From positions 6,448,001-6,512,000 of the forward strand of contig NZ_CP107785.1 in NCBI RefSeq assembly GCF_036345915.1: DNA of 64,000 nt. Reading direction: 5' to 3'. The stretch comes from Nocardia sp. NBC_00565 (GTDB lineage: Bacteria; Actinomycetota; Actinomycetes; Mycobacteriales; Mycobacteriaceae). Every line of letters starts with the position of its first letter. The stretch's first letter is position 1. Below the pieces are notes generated by a model. The model was not told where the DNA came from, ran no database searches, and saw only the letters and a list, made by a program, of their open reading frames with translations. The translations under genes and the position numbers were made by a program. Positions 15,446-23,969 of this stretch are shown piece after piece.

Positions 15446-18400
15446 TCACGAGGCACTGTCGGGTTCTTCCAGCTCGGTGAGTGCATCGAGGCGGGCGGTG
15501 TAGCGCCGCCAGCCGAACCCCGACGACCGGAATTCGGACCGGGCGCGCTCGACCGATTCCGGTGGCAGCTCACCTCGTGCGTGCCGCAGCGTCGCCGAGA
15601 TCGCGCGCGCCGCCAGCATGGGGACACCGCAGGGAGCCGCCGCGTCGTGCTCGGCCAGCAGTGTCTCGGCCGCGTCGAGTTCGCCCTTGGCGATGAGGAC
15701 GTCGGCCAGCTCGAGCCGGGCCAGACCGGCTTCGTCCTCATGTGCGAGGGCGGCGCGGCAATAGGATTCGGCCGCGTCGAGTTGCCCGGTCGCCGCGGCG
15801 ACCGCGGCGCGAGTGAGGTCGTTCAGCGGCAGGATCTGTCGATCGTCGAGGCGGCGGGCATAGCGGTCGGACTCTTCGGCCATGGCGAGCGCATCCTCGG
15901 TACGGCCGAGGTCGAGCAGCGCCTTGGCCTGGTTGCTCAGGCCGCGCGAGAGACTGTGCTCATCGTCATTGGCCCGATCCACCTCGGTGGAGCGCTGATA
16001 GGCGGCCAGCGCGCCCGCGGCGTCGCCCGAGTACAACAGCGCGGTGCCGAGCGCGTCCGCGAACGAGGAGGCCTGCGTGACGCGCACCGCCAACCGCTCC
16101 CCCTCCCGCAACCGCTCGACCGCCTCCGGCAGCCTGGCCCGTTCGATATCCACGATGCCCTGGTAGTAGCGCACGGTCTGCGCGAGTTCGATGTCATCCA
16201 GCGGCCCGGCGAGTTCGCTCGCTCTGGCCAATTGCGCCGCGGCGGAGTCGAAGTCGCCGGTCATCAGGGTGTGGAAGCCGTAATGACTCAGTGCCTGCGC
16301 CAATTCGGCGGGCAGCACCGGCACATGGGCGATTGCGTCGAGCGAATCGATCAAAGCGCCATAGTGTCGCTTCGCCTCGCGGAACCAGGCCCGGGCCAGC
16401 CAGGGCACGTGCATTGCGGTCGCAAGGCGCAAGCCACTTGCGGTTCTTGATGTTCCGGGGGCGTACTCGAGTGCGGCCAGGATGTTCGGCCATTCGGCGA
16501 ATACCGCGGCCACTGCTTCCGCGGTCGCGAAATCGCCGGGTTCGCCGATCTTGTGCACCAGATCGAGGCACCAGTCCGCATGCCTGGCACGCAGCGGATC
16601 GGTCTCGGCGGTCTCGGCCAGGCACGCGAGCGCATAGTCGCGCACCGTCTCCAACAGCACGAATTGCCTTGTCGCACCGTAGTTCTGGACCGTGACCAAA
16701 CTCCGGTTCACCAGATCGGCCAGTGCGGGCGCGATATCGCCGACCGCGAGATCGGCGTCGTCAACAGCTCCCGGGTCACCTGAAACGCTGCGGGGCACAA
16801 CCGCTTCGGCCGCCTCCAGCGTGCACCCACCCGCGAATACCCCGAGCCTGCGCAATACCGCACGCTCCCGCTCGGCCAGCAGCTCATAGCTCCAGTCGAG
16901 CGCCACCCGAAGACTCGTATGCCGCCCACCCCCGGCACCCCGCGCTCCACCGACCAACAGTCGCACTCGATCATCGATGCGCTGCGCCAGCTGCGAAATC
17001 GTCAGCGTGCGTGTGAGACCGGCGGCCAACTCGATTCCGAGCGGCAACCAATCCACCGCCGCGCAGATCCGCACCAGATCTTCGCGCTCCTGCGCGGTCA
17101 CCAGTCCGTTCAACCCGGCCCGCTCGGTGAACAGCGCGACCCCGATCCCCCGCTCCAGCGGCCCCAGCGGATAGACGGACTCCCCCGCCACACCCAACGC
17201 CCGCTGCGACGTGACCAACACACTGGAACCTCTTGCCGCCGATGCCAATTCGGCAACCGGCTCGATCAAGTGCTCGGCATTATCGAGCACCAACAAGATT
17301 CCCGCCCGCGTGCCGTATGCCCCAGGATGTGAATCCCCCGACACGAACGAATGAGTCGAGCTCGCGAGGTCACGTTGCGTACCCGAATCGCCACGAGCCT
17401 GCACCCCATCCCTGGCCCCGGAATTCGCGCGCGTCCCGTTTCCTCCTCGCACATTCGAATTACCCAGCACCGCAACGATTCCCGGCAACAGATCGTCCGG
17501 ATCGATCGAAACGTCCAGCCCAGCGTTCTCGAGCGCCGCGACGACTGCGGGCAGCACGTCCTCGGGCCTGGCCAAGGGGGCGAGCTCCACGAAGACCACC
17601 GCGCGGCCCGAGTTGGCTGCGGCACGCGCGAGTTCTGCTGCCAGGCGGGACTTTCCACTGCCCGCGACACCGACCAGCGTGGTGCGGCCGGGTCCGGCGA
17701 GGCGGGTGCCGAGCGCGTCGAATTCGCGGCCGCGGCCGACGAAACTCGTCGACGGGGCCGAGACGATCAGCTGGGGACGGTCTTCGACTTCCATCGGCGT
17801 GGCGGGCTCGGCAGCATCTCCGGTCGGCGCGTGCACGGTGCGCAGTGTCGGATCGTGGTCGAGGATGCGCAGCTCCAGGGCGGCCGTCTCCGGCGCCGGG
17901 TCGACGCCGAGTTCCTCGGCCAGGGCCCGGCGCAAACGGGCCAGCCGGTCCAGCGCATCCGCCTGTCGCCCGGTGCGATACAGCGCCAGCGCCAGTAGAC
18001 CCGACAACGGCTCGTGCAGCGGATGTCGCGCGACCAGGCCGGTGAGCTCGGTGACCACCTCTCCGGCCGCCCCGAGTTCGAGATTCGCCTCCAGCCCCGC
18101 GACCGTCAGCGACAGCCGCCAGTCATCGAGGCGTTCCCCCTCGGCCTCCGCATACGGCACCGACCGCAGATCCGCCAATGCGGGCCCCCGCCACAATCCG
18201 AGCGCCTCCCGCGCGGCCGCCGCGACGACGGCGTGGTCACCGTTGCGCCGCGCGGTATGCAGCCGCTGCGCCGCAGCCTCCGCCGTCATCAGATCCGATG
18301 CGCTGACGCTCGCGTGATATCCGGCCGGCGTGCGCCCGATGACCTCGGCATGCGGCCCGAGCGCCGCCCGCAGTCGCGAGACCACCACCCGCAGCCGCTG

Positions 18401-18586
18401 CACCGGCCGCTCGACATCCTCGCCCCACAGATCCGCGGCCAGCCGCCCATCCGGCACCGGAATACCGTTCGCCAACGCCAGCCGCACCAGCACCGCACGT
18501 TCCAACGGCCGATCGATGGCGAAGCCGTCGTCGCCTGCCCGAACCTGCACTGGGCCCAACACCAGCACATCCACGCCACACAGCAT
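15446..18586 (-). CDS. AfsR/SARP-type transcriptional regulator with NTPase and TPR domains
   Basis: About 1,046 aa from ATG 18586; a GTG at 18604 or 18556-18574 is possible. The N-terminal winged helix (residues ~5-90, VLGPVQVRAG...RLRVVVSRLRAAL) is followed by a BTAD domain (~95-240). The STAND-type NTPase then has Walker A GVAGSGKS near 302 and Walker B ILLVLDN near 428, and TPR repeats run from about 650 to the end. A 52-residue Ser/Gly/Thr/Arg-rich segment (about 376-427) is inserted between the Walker boxes and looks disordered. Such proteins activate antibiotic or morphological genes in streptomycetes; no biosynthetic cluster is adjacent here. Confidence 0.88.
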   Translation of the reverse strand: MLCGVDVLVLGPVQVRAGDDGFAIDRPLERAVLVRLALANGIPVPDGRLAADLWGEDVERPVQRLRVVVSRLRAALGPHAEVIGRTPAGYHASVSASDLMTAEAAAQRLHTARRNGDHAVVAAAAREALGLWRGPALADLRSVPYAEAEGERLDDWRLSLTVAGLEANLELGAAGEVVTELTGLVARHPLHEPLSGLLALALYRTGRQADALDRLARLRRALAEELGVDPAPETAALELRILDHDPTLRTVHAPTGDAAEPATPMEVEDRPQLIVSAPSTSFVGRGREFDALGTRLAGPGRTTLVGVAGSGKSRLAAELARAAANSGRAVVFVELAPLARPEDVLPAVVAALENAGLDVSIDPDDLLPGIVAVLGNSNVRGGNGTRANSGARDGVQARGDSGTQRDLASSTHSFVSGDSHPGAYGTRAGILLVLDNAEHLIEPVAELASAARGSSVLVTSQRALGVAGESVYPLGPLERGIGVALFTERAGLNGLVTAQEREDLVRICAAVDWLPLGIELAAGLTRTLTISQLAQRIDDRVRLLVGGARGAGGGRHTSLRVALDWSYELLAERERAVLRRLGVFAGGCTLEAAEAVVPRSVSGDPGAVDDADLAVGDIAPALADLVNRSLVTVQNYGATRQFVLLETVRDYALACLAETAETDPLRARHADWCLDLVHKIGEPGDFATAEAVAAVFAEWPNILAALEYAPGTSRTASGLRLATAMHVPWLARAWFREAKRHYGALIDSLDAIAHVPVLPAELAQALSHYGFHTLMTGDFDSAAAQLARASELAGPLDDIELAQTVRYYQGIVDIERARLPEAVERLREGERLAVRVTQASSFADALGTALLYSGDAAGALAAYQRSTEVDRANDDEHSLSRGLSNQAKALLDLGRTEDALAMAEESDRYARRLDDRQILPLNDLTRAAVAAATGQLDAAESYCRAALAHEDEAGLARLELADVLIAKGELDAAETLLAEHDAAAPCGVPMLAARAISATLRHARGELPPESVERARSEFRSSGFGWRRYTARLDALTELEEPDSAS

Positions 18587-18740
18587 GGCAGGCCGAGCCA
18601 GCACTGTGCATCCGACCGACCGTGAGTTGCCAGCGGCTCAGCGGGCCTGCCGAAATGTCAAATGCGACACGCATCCCAAATCGGACAAGGTCTCCATCTC
18701 GACGGCGCAACCGGTGCCGCGGCATGCAAGGCTGTCGACG

Positions 18741-19679
18741 ATGCTCACTTACACCCAAGCCGTCGTCATTGGCGCACTACAAGGCATAACCGAACTGTTC
18801 CCCATCTCCAGCCTGGGCCATTCGGTGTTGGTGCCCGCATGGCTCGGCGGCTCCTGGAGCGATCTGGTGACCCAGGGCGATTCCGACACCGGCACGCCGT
18901 ATCTGGCCTTCGTCGTCGGCCTGCATGTGGCGACGGCGCTGGCGCTGCTGGTGTTCTATTGGCGCGACTGGGTCGATATCGTCACCGGATTCCTCACCAC
19001 CCTGCGGACGCGGCGGATCGAGACCTCCAGTCAGCGCCTCGCCTGGCTGGTGATCATCGCGACCGTGCCGGTCGGCGTGCTCGGCCTGCTGTTGGAACAT
19101 CCGCTGCGCACGCTGTTCGCGAAACCGCTTGCGGCCGGACTGTTCCTGACCCTCAACGGCGTCGTGCTCATCGCGGGCGAAGTGCTGCGCCGCCGCAACC
19201 TGCCGACACTGGCCGACTACGGCCGCCAGTTCGCCGCCTCGGAGGCCCGCGCCGCCGCGATCGAGAAGGGCTACCTCGTCGAATCGGCACCCGAGCCACA
19301 GCTGGCCAGCCTGAATGTCAAGGACGGACTGCTCATCGGGGCCGCGCAGACCGGCGCGCTCTTCGCGGGCATCAGCCGCTCCGGCATGACCATGGTCGGC
19401 GGACTGCTGCGCGGCCTGGATCACGAGGACTCGGCCAAATTCGCGTTCCTGCTCGCCACTCCGGTCATCCTCGCCGCGGGCGTGCTGAAACTGCCGACGC
19501 TGGCGGGTCCGCAGGGCGACGGCATCCTCGGCCAGGTGCTCGTCGGTTCGATCGTCGCGGGCGGTGCCGCCTATCTCGCGGTGCGCTTTCTGGAGCGCTA
19601 CTTCAAGACCAACTCGCTACTCCCCTTCGCGATCTACAGCCTGGCGTTCGGCGTCGCCTCGGTGGTCCAGTTCCGCTGA
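18741..19679 (+). CDS. uppP: Undecaprenyl-diphosphatase
   Basis: A 312-aa polytopic membrane enzyme that dephosphorylates undecaprenyl diphosphate to recycle the lipid carrier for peptidoglycan and other envelope polymers. Start ATG 18741 is chosen because the family start (MLTYTQAVVIGALQGITELF) is there. Conserved motifs are the glutamate-rich QGITELFPISSLGH (residues ~14-27) and the phosphate-binding GISRSGMTM. The LGHSVL and AWLGGSW variants suggest the less common actinobacterial subtype, possibly a second copy in the genome. It is divergent from the AfsR-like gene and followed by a terminator. Confidence 0.95.
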   Translation: MLTYTQAVVIGALQGITELFPISSLGHSVLVPAWLGGSWSDLVTQGDSDTGTPYLAFVVGLHVATALALLVFYWRDWVDIVTGFLTTLRTRRIETSSQRLAWLVIIATVPVGVLGLLLEHPLRTLFAKPLAAGLFLTLNGVVLIAGEVLRRRNLPTLADYGRQFAASEARAAAIEKGYLVESAPEPQLASLNVKDGLLIGAAQTGALFAGISRSGMTMVGGLLRGLDHEDSAKFAFLLATPVILAAGVLKLPTLAGPQGDGILGQVLVGSIVAGGAAYLAVRFLERYFKTNSLLPFAIYSLAFGVASVVQFR

Positions 19680-19683
19680 ACGA

Positions 19684-19719
19684 CGAAGGCCGCCTTCCCG
19701 ATACGGGAGACGGCCTTCG
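19684..19719. terminator. Bidirectional terminator between uppP and sucD
   Basis: Outer arms CGAAGGCCG (19684-19692) and CGGCCTTCG (19711-19719) enclose an inner TCCCG-ATA-CGGGA stem. It lies between two convergent genes. Confidence 0.85.
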
Positions 19720-19732
19720 CGCGAATAGCGGA

Positions 19733-20647
19733 TCAGGCGGTGACGCTTGCCTTCTCCAGGATCTCGCGCGCCAACGCGGCGGTCTCGGACGGCGTCTTGC
19801 CGACCTTCACACCCGCGGCCTCCAGCGCGTCCTTCTTCGCCTGGGCGGTGCCCGCCGAGCCGGACACGATGGCGCCCGCGTGGCCCATGGTCTTGCCCTC
19901 GGGGGCGGTGAAACCCGCGACGTAGCCGACGACCGGCTTGGTGACATTGGCCTTGATGTAGGCCGCGGCACGCTCCTCGGCGTCGCCACCGATCTCACCG
20001 ATCATCACGATCAGCTTGGTCTCGGGATCCTTCTCGAACGCCTCGATGGCGTCGATGTGGGTGGTGCCGATGACCGGGTCGCCGCCGATGCCGATGGCGG
20101 TGGAGAAGCCGAAATCGCGCAGCTCGTACATCATCTGGTAGGTCAGCGTGCCCGACTTCGACACCAGGCCGACCGGGCCCTTACCGGTGATGTTGGCCGG
20201 GGTGATGCCGACCAGCGACTCGCCGGGGGTGATGATGCCGGGGCAGTTCGGTCCGATGATCCGGGTCTTGTTGCCCTTCTCGACGTTGTAGGCCCACGCG
20301 TACGCGGTGTCCTGCACCGGGATGCCCTCGGTGATGACCACGAGCAGCGGGATCTCCGCGTCGATGGCCTCGATGATGGCGTCCTTCGAGAACTTCGGCG
20401 GCACGAACGCGATGGACACGTCGGCGCCGGTCGCCTTGATGGCCTCGGCGACGGTGCCGAAGACCGGCAGCTCGACCGCGGAGCCGTCCTTGGCGGTGTG
20501 CGCGACCGTGGTGCCCGCCTTGCGCGCGTTGACGCCGCCGACGACCTGGGTACCGGCCTTCAGCATCAGGGCGGTGTGCTTGGTGCCCTCGCCGCCGGTG
20601 ATGCCCTGGACGATGACCTTCGAGTCCTTGTTGAGGAAGATAGACAT
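19733..20647 (-). CDS. sucD: Succinyl-CoA synthetase, alpha subunit
   Basis: A 304-aa subunit that binds CoA and carries the phosphohistidine. Visible motifs are [12 protein letters not shown] (CoA site), GPNCPG, and [12 protein letters not shown] as [18 protein letters not shown], with the active His in GHAGA. With SucC it converts succinyl-CoA, phosphate and ADP to succinate, CoA and ATP in the TCA cycle. The start lies 11 nt after sucC, and a GGAAT-type weak site precedes it. The order sucC-sucD is standard. Confidence 0.98.
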   Translation of the reverse strand: MSIFLNKDSKVIVQGITGGEGTKHTALMLKAGTQVVGGVNARKAGTTVAHTAKDGSAVELPVFGTVAEAIKATGADVSIAFVPPKFSKDAIIEAIDAEIPLLVVITEGIPVQDTAYAWAYNVEKGNKTRIIGPNCPGIITPGESLVGITPANITGKGPVGLVSKSGTLTYQMMYELRDFGFSTAIGIGGDPVIGTTHIDAIEAFEKDPETKLIVMIGEIGGDAEERAAAYIKANVTKPVVGYVAGFTAPEGKTMGHAGAIVSGSAGTAQAKKDALEAAGVKVGKTPSETAALAREILEKASVTA

Positions 20648-20658
20648 TTCCGGATTCC

Positions 20659-21825
20659 TTACTTGGCCGCTGCCAGTTCGGCGGCCTTGTCGGCGCCTTC
20701 GTCCATTGTCTGCGCAAGAGTGATCAGCGGATGCGCGGCATCGACGAGAATTTTGCGACCCTCGTCCACCTTGTTGCCGTCGAGACGGACGACCAGCGGC
20801 TTGTTCGCCTCGGCGCCGAGGATCTCCAGCGCCTTCACGATGCCATTCGCGACCGCGTCACATGCGGTGATGCCGCCGAAGACGTTCACGAACACGCTCT
20901 TGACCTGCGCGTCGCCCAGGATGACGTCCAGTCCGGCCGCCATCACCTCGGCCGAGGCGCCACCGCCGATATCGAGAAAGTTGGCGGGCTTGACACCGTC
21001 GTGGTTCTCGCCCGCGTACGCGACGACGTCCAGGGTGGACATGACCAGACCGGCGCCGTTGCCGATGATGCCGACCTCACCGTCGAGCTTGACGTAGTTG
21101 AGGTCGTTCTCCTTGGCCTTGAGCTCCAAGGGATCGGTCGCGTCCTTGTCCGCGAAGGCCTCGTGGTCCGCGTGCCGGAACTCGGCGTTCTCGTCGAGGG
21201 TGACCTTGCCGTCGAGCGCGAGGATCTCGTTGTCGGGGGTGCGGACCAGCGGGTTGACCTCCACCAGGGTGGCGTCCTCGCCGACGAACACCTCCCAGAG
21301 CTTCTGGATGGTCACGGCCGCCGCGTCGAGCACATCGGCGGGCAGGTGGCCCTGCTCGGCGATCGAGCGGGCGAATGCGAGGTCGACACCCTTGACGGCG
21401 TCGACGGGAACCTTGGCGAGGCGCTCGGGCTTGGTGGCGGCGACCTCTTCGATCTCCATACCGCCTTCGACCGAGCACATGGCCAGGTAGGTGCGGTTGG
21501 ACCGATCGAGCAGGAAGGAGATGTAGTACTCCTCCGCGATGTCCTTGGCCTCGGCGACCAGGATCTTCTTGGTGATGTGGCCCTTGATATCCAGGCCGAG
21601 GATGTTCTGCGCGTGCGTGAACGCGTCGTCCGGGGTGGCGGCGAACTTGACGCCACCGGCCTTGCCGCGGCCACCGGCCTTCACCTGGGCCTTGATCATC
21701 ACCGGCTTGCCGATTTCTGCCGCGATGGCGCGGGCGTCCTCGGCCGTGTCCGTGACGCGGCCCTCGGACGAAGGCACTCCGTGCTTAACGAAGAGCTCCT
21801 TCGCCTGATATTCGAAGAGATCCAT
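20659..21825 (-). CDS. sucC: Succinyl-CoA synthetase, beta subunit
   Basis: A 388-aa ATP-grasp subunit. I start it at ATG 21825 ([18 protein letters not shown]), the universal SucC start, not at an in-frame codon 11 residues upstream. Motifs include [16 protein letters not shown] (nucleotide binding), VEVNPLV (metal) and FLDIGGGAS / [16 protein letters not shown] at the subunit interface. It gives the nucleotide specificity of the SucCD complex. It is the first gene of the pair, and its promoter should lie in 21826-21900. Confidence 0.98.
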   Translation of the reverse strand: MDLFEYQAKELFVKHGVPSSEGRVTDTAEDARAIAAEIGKPVMIKAQVKAGGRGKAGGVKFAATPDDAFTHAQNILGLDIKGHITKKILVAEAKDIAEEYYISFLLDRSNRTYLAMCSVEGGMEIEEVAATKPERLAKVPVDAVKGVDLAFARSIAEQGHLPADVLDAAAVTIQKLWEVFVGEDATLVEVNPLVRTPDNEILALDGKVTLDENAEFRHADHEAFADKDATDPLELKAKENDLNYVKLDGEVGIIGNGAGLVMSTLDVVAYAGENHDGVKPANFLDIGGGASAEVMAAGLDVILGDAQVKSVFVNVFGGITACDAVANGIVKALEILGAEANKPLVVRLDGNKVDEGRKILVDAAHPLITLAQTMDEGADKAAELAAAK

Positions 21826-22173
21826 GTACTCACCGTCTCGTCTGCGTTGTGATGACAACGTCTTTGTTGGCGGCCCGACGTCGGAAGCGGGTCGGGTCGG
21901 ACTCTAATCAGTCACATGGACGGCCAAACGGCCACGTTCATCCTAAGTGGCGCAGGTCACGGGCCGATGTTCAGGTAGGGAATAAGGCCAGGCCAACGCT
22001 ACTCACGAGTAGGTTGTTGACGGTCCGGCAGGTAGAGCCGCCGAACCCCGTACCGGCTGCCGATCTACTACGAGTCGTCGTCGTATGACCTCACCCGCGT
22101 GCCCCTATCGGAGTGAGATATTCCGGTGCGTTACCGTGATCAATGTCACATGTTTGGATTGACCGCTCGTAGC
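21826..22173. other. Intergenic region between divergent sucC and the first M23 leader
   Basis: There is no gene here. It holds an inverted repeat CGTTGT-GATG-ACAACG (21845-21860), 20 nt upstream of sucC, which could be an operator. It also holds a CGTTACCGT copy at 22129-22137 followed by ATGTCACA, the same words found in the leader element further on. A promoter for each direction must be here, but I cannot fix the boxes. Confidence 0.5.
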
Positions 22174-22218
22174 GCTTGCGGACCCCGCAATCGTTTCGTT
22201 ACCGTCAATGCGGTCGAT
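22174..22218 (+). promoter_or_regulatory. Leader element A, shared by the two M23 genes
   Basis: This 45-bp stretch begins GCTTGCGG and contains TTCGTTACCGTC. It aligns with 23769-23811 at roughly 36 of 43 positions. In both cases exactly 21 nt separate it from a GGAGGA ribosome binding site. The CGTTACCGT and GTCACA words recall GTNAC half-sites described for MtrA, but that link is an inference. It could equally be an RNA leader. Confidence 0.6.
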
Positions 22219-22253
22219 GTCACAACACGGTCACGACTAGGAGGACGGCAAGC

Positions 22254-22364
22254 TTGACGCAGCACAGCACTCCGCAGATGGAGAGCCGTTCCATAGCGCC
22301 TCTGGTTGGGCAGCTCGACACCGTGATCTCTCGCTCGATGATGATGATGTGGCACCACCGATGA
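22254..22364 (+). CDS. 36-aa upstream ORF coupled to the first M23 gene
   Basis: It starts at TTG 22254, 8 nt after a strong GGAGGA (22240-22245), and ends in TGA 22362-22364. That stop overlaps the ATG of the peptidase gene as ATGA. The peptide starts MTQHSTPQ and ends MMMMWHHR; it matches nothing I know. The peptidase start has no good ribosome binding site of its own, so its translation probably depends on ribosomes that finish this ORF. A matching arrangement occurs before the second M23 gene. Confidence 0.6.
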   Translation: MTQHSTPQMESRSIAPLVGQLDTVISRSMMMMWHHR

Positions 22365-23527
22365 ACCATCGCTCGACCTTCGCTTCCGATAATCGCGCTC
22401 GCTCCGGACATCGTTATCGTTCCGATGACGAGGCTGTTGGTGGGCACTCCAGTGCGGCGGTAGATCCGTTCGGTACGCGACACTCTGTGGCGGATCATCG
22501 TCCCGCTGCGTATGGGCGTGATGAGGGCACTTGGGGTGCGGATTCCGCGAATGATTCGTGGTCGCAGTCGCAGTCCGATGCGCAGTCGTGGGCTCAGGGC
22601 GACTCGTGGTCCGATGGTGGGGCCTGGGCTTCCGACGAATCCTGGACACCCGAATCCGAGGCGTCGTGGACGCCGGAGGCGGATGGATCGTGGGAGGGCG
22701 ACGAGTCCTGGGACGACTCCGCTTGGGAGCCCGAGGATTCGGAGTCCCCGGCCGTTCCCACGGTGATCCCGGGCCGCCGCGCGAACCGCGGTAGTGGTGG
22801 CGCGCATCGGATGCCCGCACCGCCCGCCTCGCTCAAGGGCCGTGCCGCGGTCGCCGCCGTTGCCGCCGGCGCGGTGGTCGCCGCCGGACAGGCCGCCTTC
22901 GCCTCGCCCGAGCAGCCTTCGAACGCCGTCGATTACGAGGCCGCGGGGCAGATCCACGAGATCGCCGCACAGTCGGTCAGCGTGGCCGACCCCGGCGCTG
23001 CGCCGGATTCGCCGCAGGTGCTCAACGTCGCCGCCCCGACCAACCTCGGGCAGTTCGGCGACATGTTGCAAAAGGGTCAGAAGTTCGCCGACGACCTGGC
23101 CGCACAGGAGGACGCCAAACTCCGCCCGCTCTTCACCAAATTCGCCGCGGGCAACTTCACCTCCGGATTCGGCGCACGCTGGGGTGTACAGCACCTCGGC
23201 GTCGATATCGCCGGCCCGATCGGCACGCCCATCTACGCCGTCGCCGATGCCACGGTGATCGAGGCCGGCCCGGCATCGGGCTTCGGCATGTGGGTGCGAC
23301 TGCTGCACGACGACGGCACCGTCACCATCTACGGACATATCGACACGGCGACCGTGTCACAGGGCCAGCGGGTGCTGGCAGGCGATCAGATCGCCACCAT
23401 CGGCAACCGCGGGTTCTCCACCGGTCCGCATTGCCATTTCGAGGTGTGGTTGCACGGGGTCGACAAGGTTGACCCGCTGCCTTGGCTGGCGACTCGGGGC
23501 ATCAGCTTGGGTCAGCAGCGGGATTAG
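22361..23527 (+). CDS. M23 family metallopeptidase, membrane-anchored (Rv0950c-like), copy 1
   Basis: A 388-aa protein from ATG 22361, the start set by the ATGA overlap with the upstream ORF; GTG 22349 is an alternative. Residues 1-150 are a disordered cytoplasmic tail rich in Ser, Trp, Asp and Glu with repeated SWxxxxSW spacing. A single TM helix lies at about 161-185. The LytM/M23 domain follows, with zinc ligands His278-Asp282 (HLGVD) and His357/His359 (HCHFEVW), so all metal ligands are present. It should cut peptide crosslinks of peptidoglycan outside the membrane. Its position next to sucC-sucD is the same as that of Rv0950c. Confidence 0.9.
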   Translation: MNHRSTFASDNRARSGHRYRSDDEAVGGHSSAAVDPFGTRHSVADHRPAAYGRDEGTWGADSANDSWSQSQSDAQSWAQGDSWSDGGAWASDESWTPESEASWTPEADGSWEGDESWDDSAWEPEDSESPAVPTVIPGRRANRGSGGAHRMPAPPASLKGRAAVAAVAAGAVVAAGQAAFASPEQPSNAVDYEAAGQIHEIAAQSVSVADPGAAPDSPQVLNVAAPTNLGQFGDMLQKGQKFADDLAAQEDAKLRPLFTKFAAGNFTSGFGARWGVQHLGVDIAGPIGTPIYAVADATVIEAGPASGFGMWVRLLHDDGTVTIYGHIDTATVSQGQRVLAGDQIATIGNRGFSTGPHCHFEVWLHGVDKVDPLPWLATRGISLGQQRD

Positions 23528-23768
23528 TCCGGCGGGCTCGACTTCACCCCCCGAAGGTGGGCCGGTACCGAGCGATGGCTGTCGCGCGGCTCCGGCGTGC
23601 GCTGTGCGCAGGGAAGTTCACGCATAGCGAATGGTGCTGTCACAAAGATTGCAACTTATGCGAGGCAGGCAATAGGTATGCGAGGTCGCCGAGTTGTGCG
23701 AGAGGGCCGGAGCACCTGGTTGCCGGGAGCCAATTCCATGCCGCGCCAATGGGATTCATCGGACATTT
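23528..23768. other. Intergenic region between the two M23 genes
   Basis: There is no gene here. GC content drops around 23620-23700, where TGTCACAAAG occurs. The stretch GCCGGGAGCCAATTCC with the later GGGATTCATCGG (23714-23763) has some resemblance to pieces of c-di-AMP (ydaO) leaders, which sit before wall hydrolase genes in actinobacteria. The match is too partial to call. Confidence 0.4.
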
Positions 23769-23811
23769 GCTTGCGGGGGCGCAACCGATTCGTTACCGTC
23801 GATGGGCCGAT
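23769..23811 (+). promoter_or_regulatory. Leader element B, shared by the two M23 genes
   Basis: The counterpart of 22174-22218 (GCTTGCGG...ATTCGTTACCGTC). It is 21 nt before GGAGGA at 23833-23838. Conservation of both sequence and spacing indicates that the leader was duplicated with the gene and kept. Confidence 0.6.
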
Positions 23812-23849
23812 ACCCGTTCGGTAGGTGTGACCGGAGGATGAAAAGCTAG

Positions 23850-23969
23850 ATGCGCGTTGCGGAACCTCGGAACGGTGCGGCCATAGGCCCGAGACTTGGC
23901 ATTTTCCAACTTTCCTCGCGTTCTGGACATTTCGGACGTCGACGCGATATGCGGTGGTCGATGAGATGA
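23850..23969 (+). CDS. 39-aa upstream ORF coupled to the second M23 gene
   Basis: It starts at ATG 23850, 11 nt after GGAGGA (23833-23838), and stops with TGA 23967-23969, which overlaps the peptidase ATG (23966) as ATGA. The peptide is basic in its C-terminal half (GHFGRRRDMRWSMR) and shares little with the first upstream ORF except an ending of the form MxWxxR. Being only 39 codons long it escapes length cut-offs. Confidence 0.6.
   Translation: MRVAEPRNGAAIGPRLGIFQLSSRSGHFGRRRDMRWSMR

Noticed and set aside
20731..21852. 373-codon plus-strand frame opposite sucC
   Set aside because: Antisense of sucC; no domain, Val/Asp/Leu-rich shadow.
23660..23850. ydaO (c-di-AMP) riboswitch before the second M23 gene
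   Set aside because: Fragments such as GGGATTCATCGG are suggestive, but I cannot pair the required helices and the first M23 leader does not show them. A covariance model search would decide.
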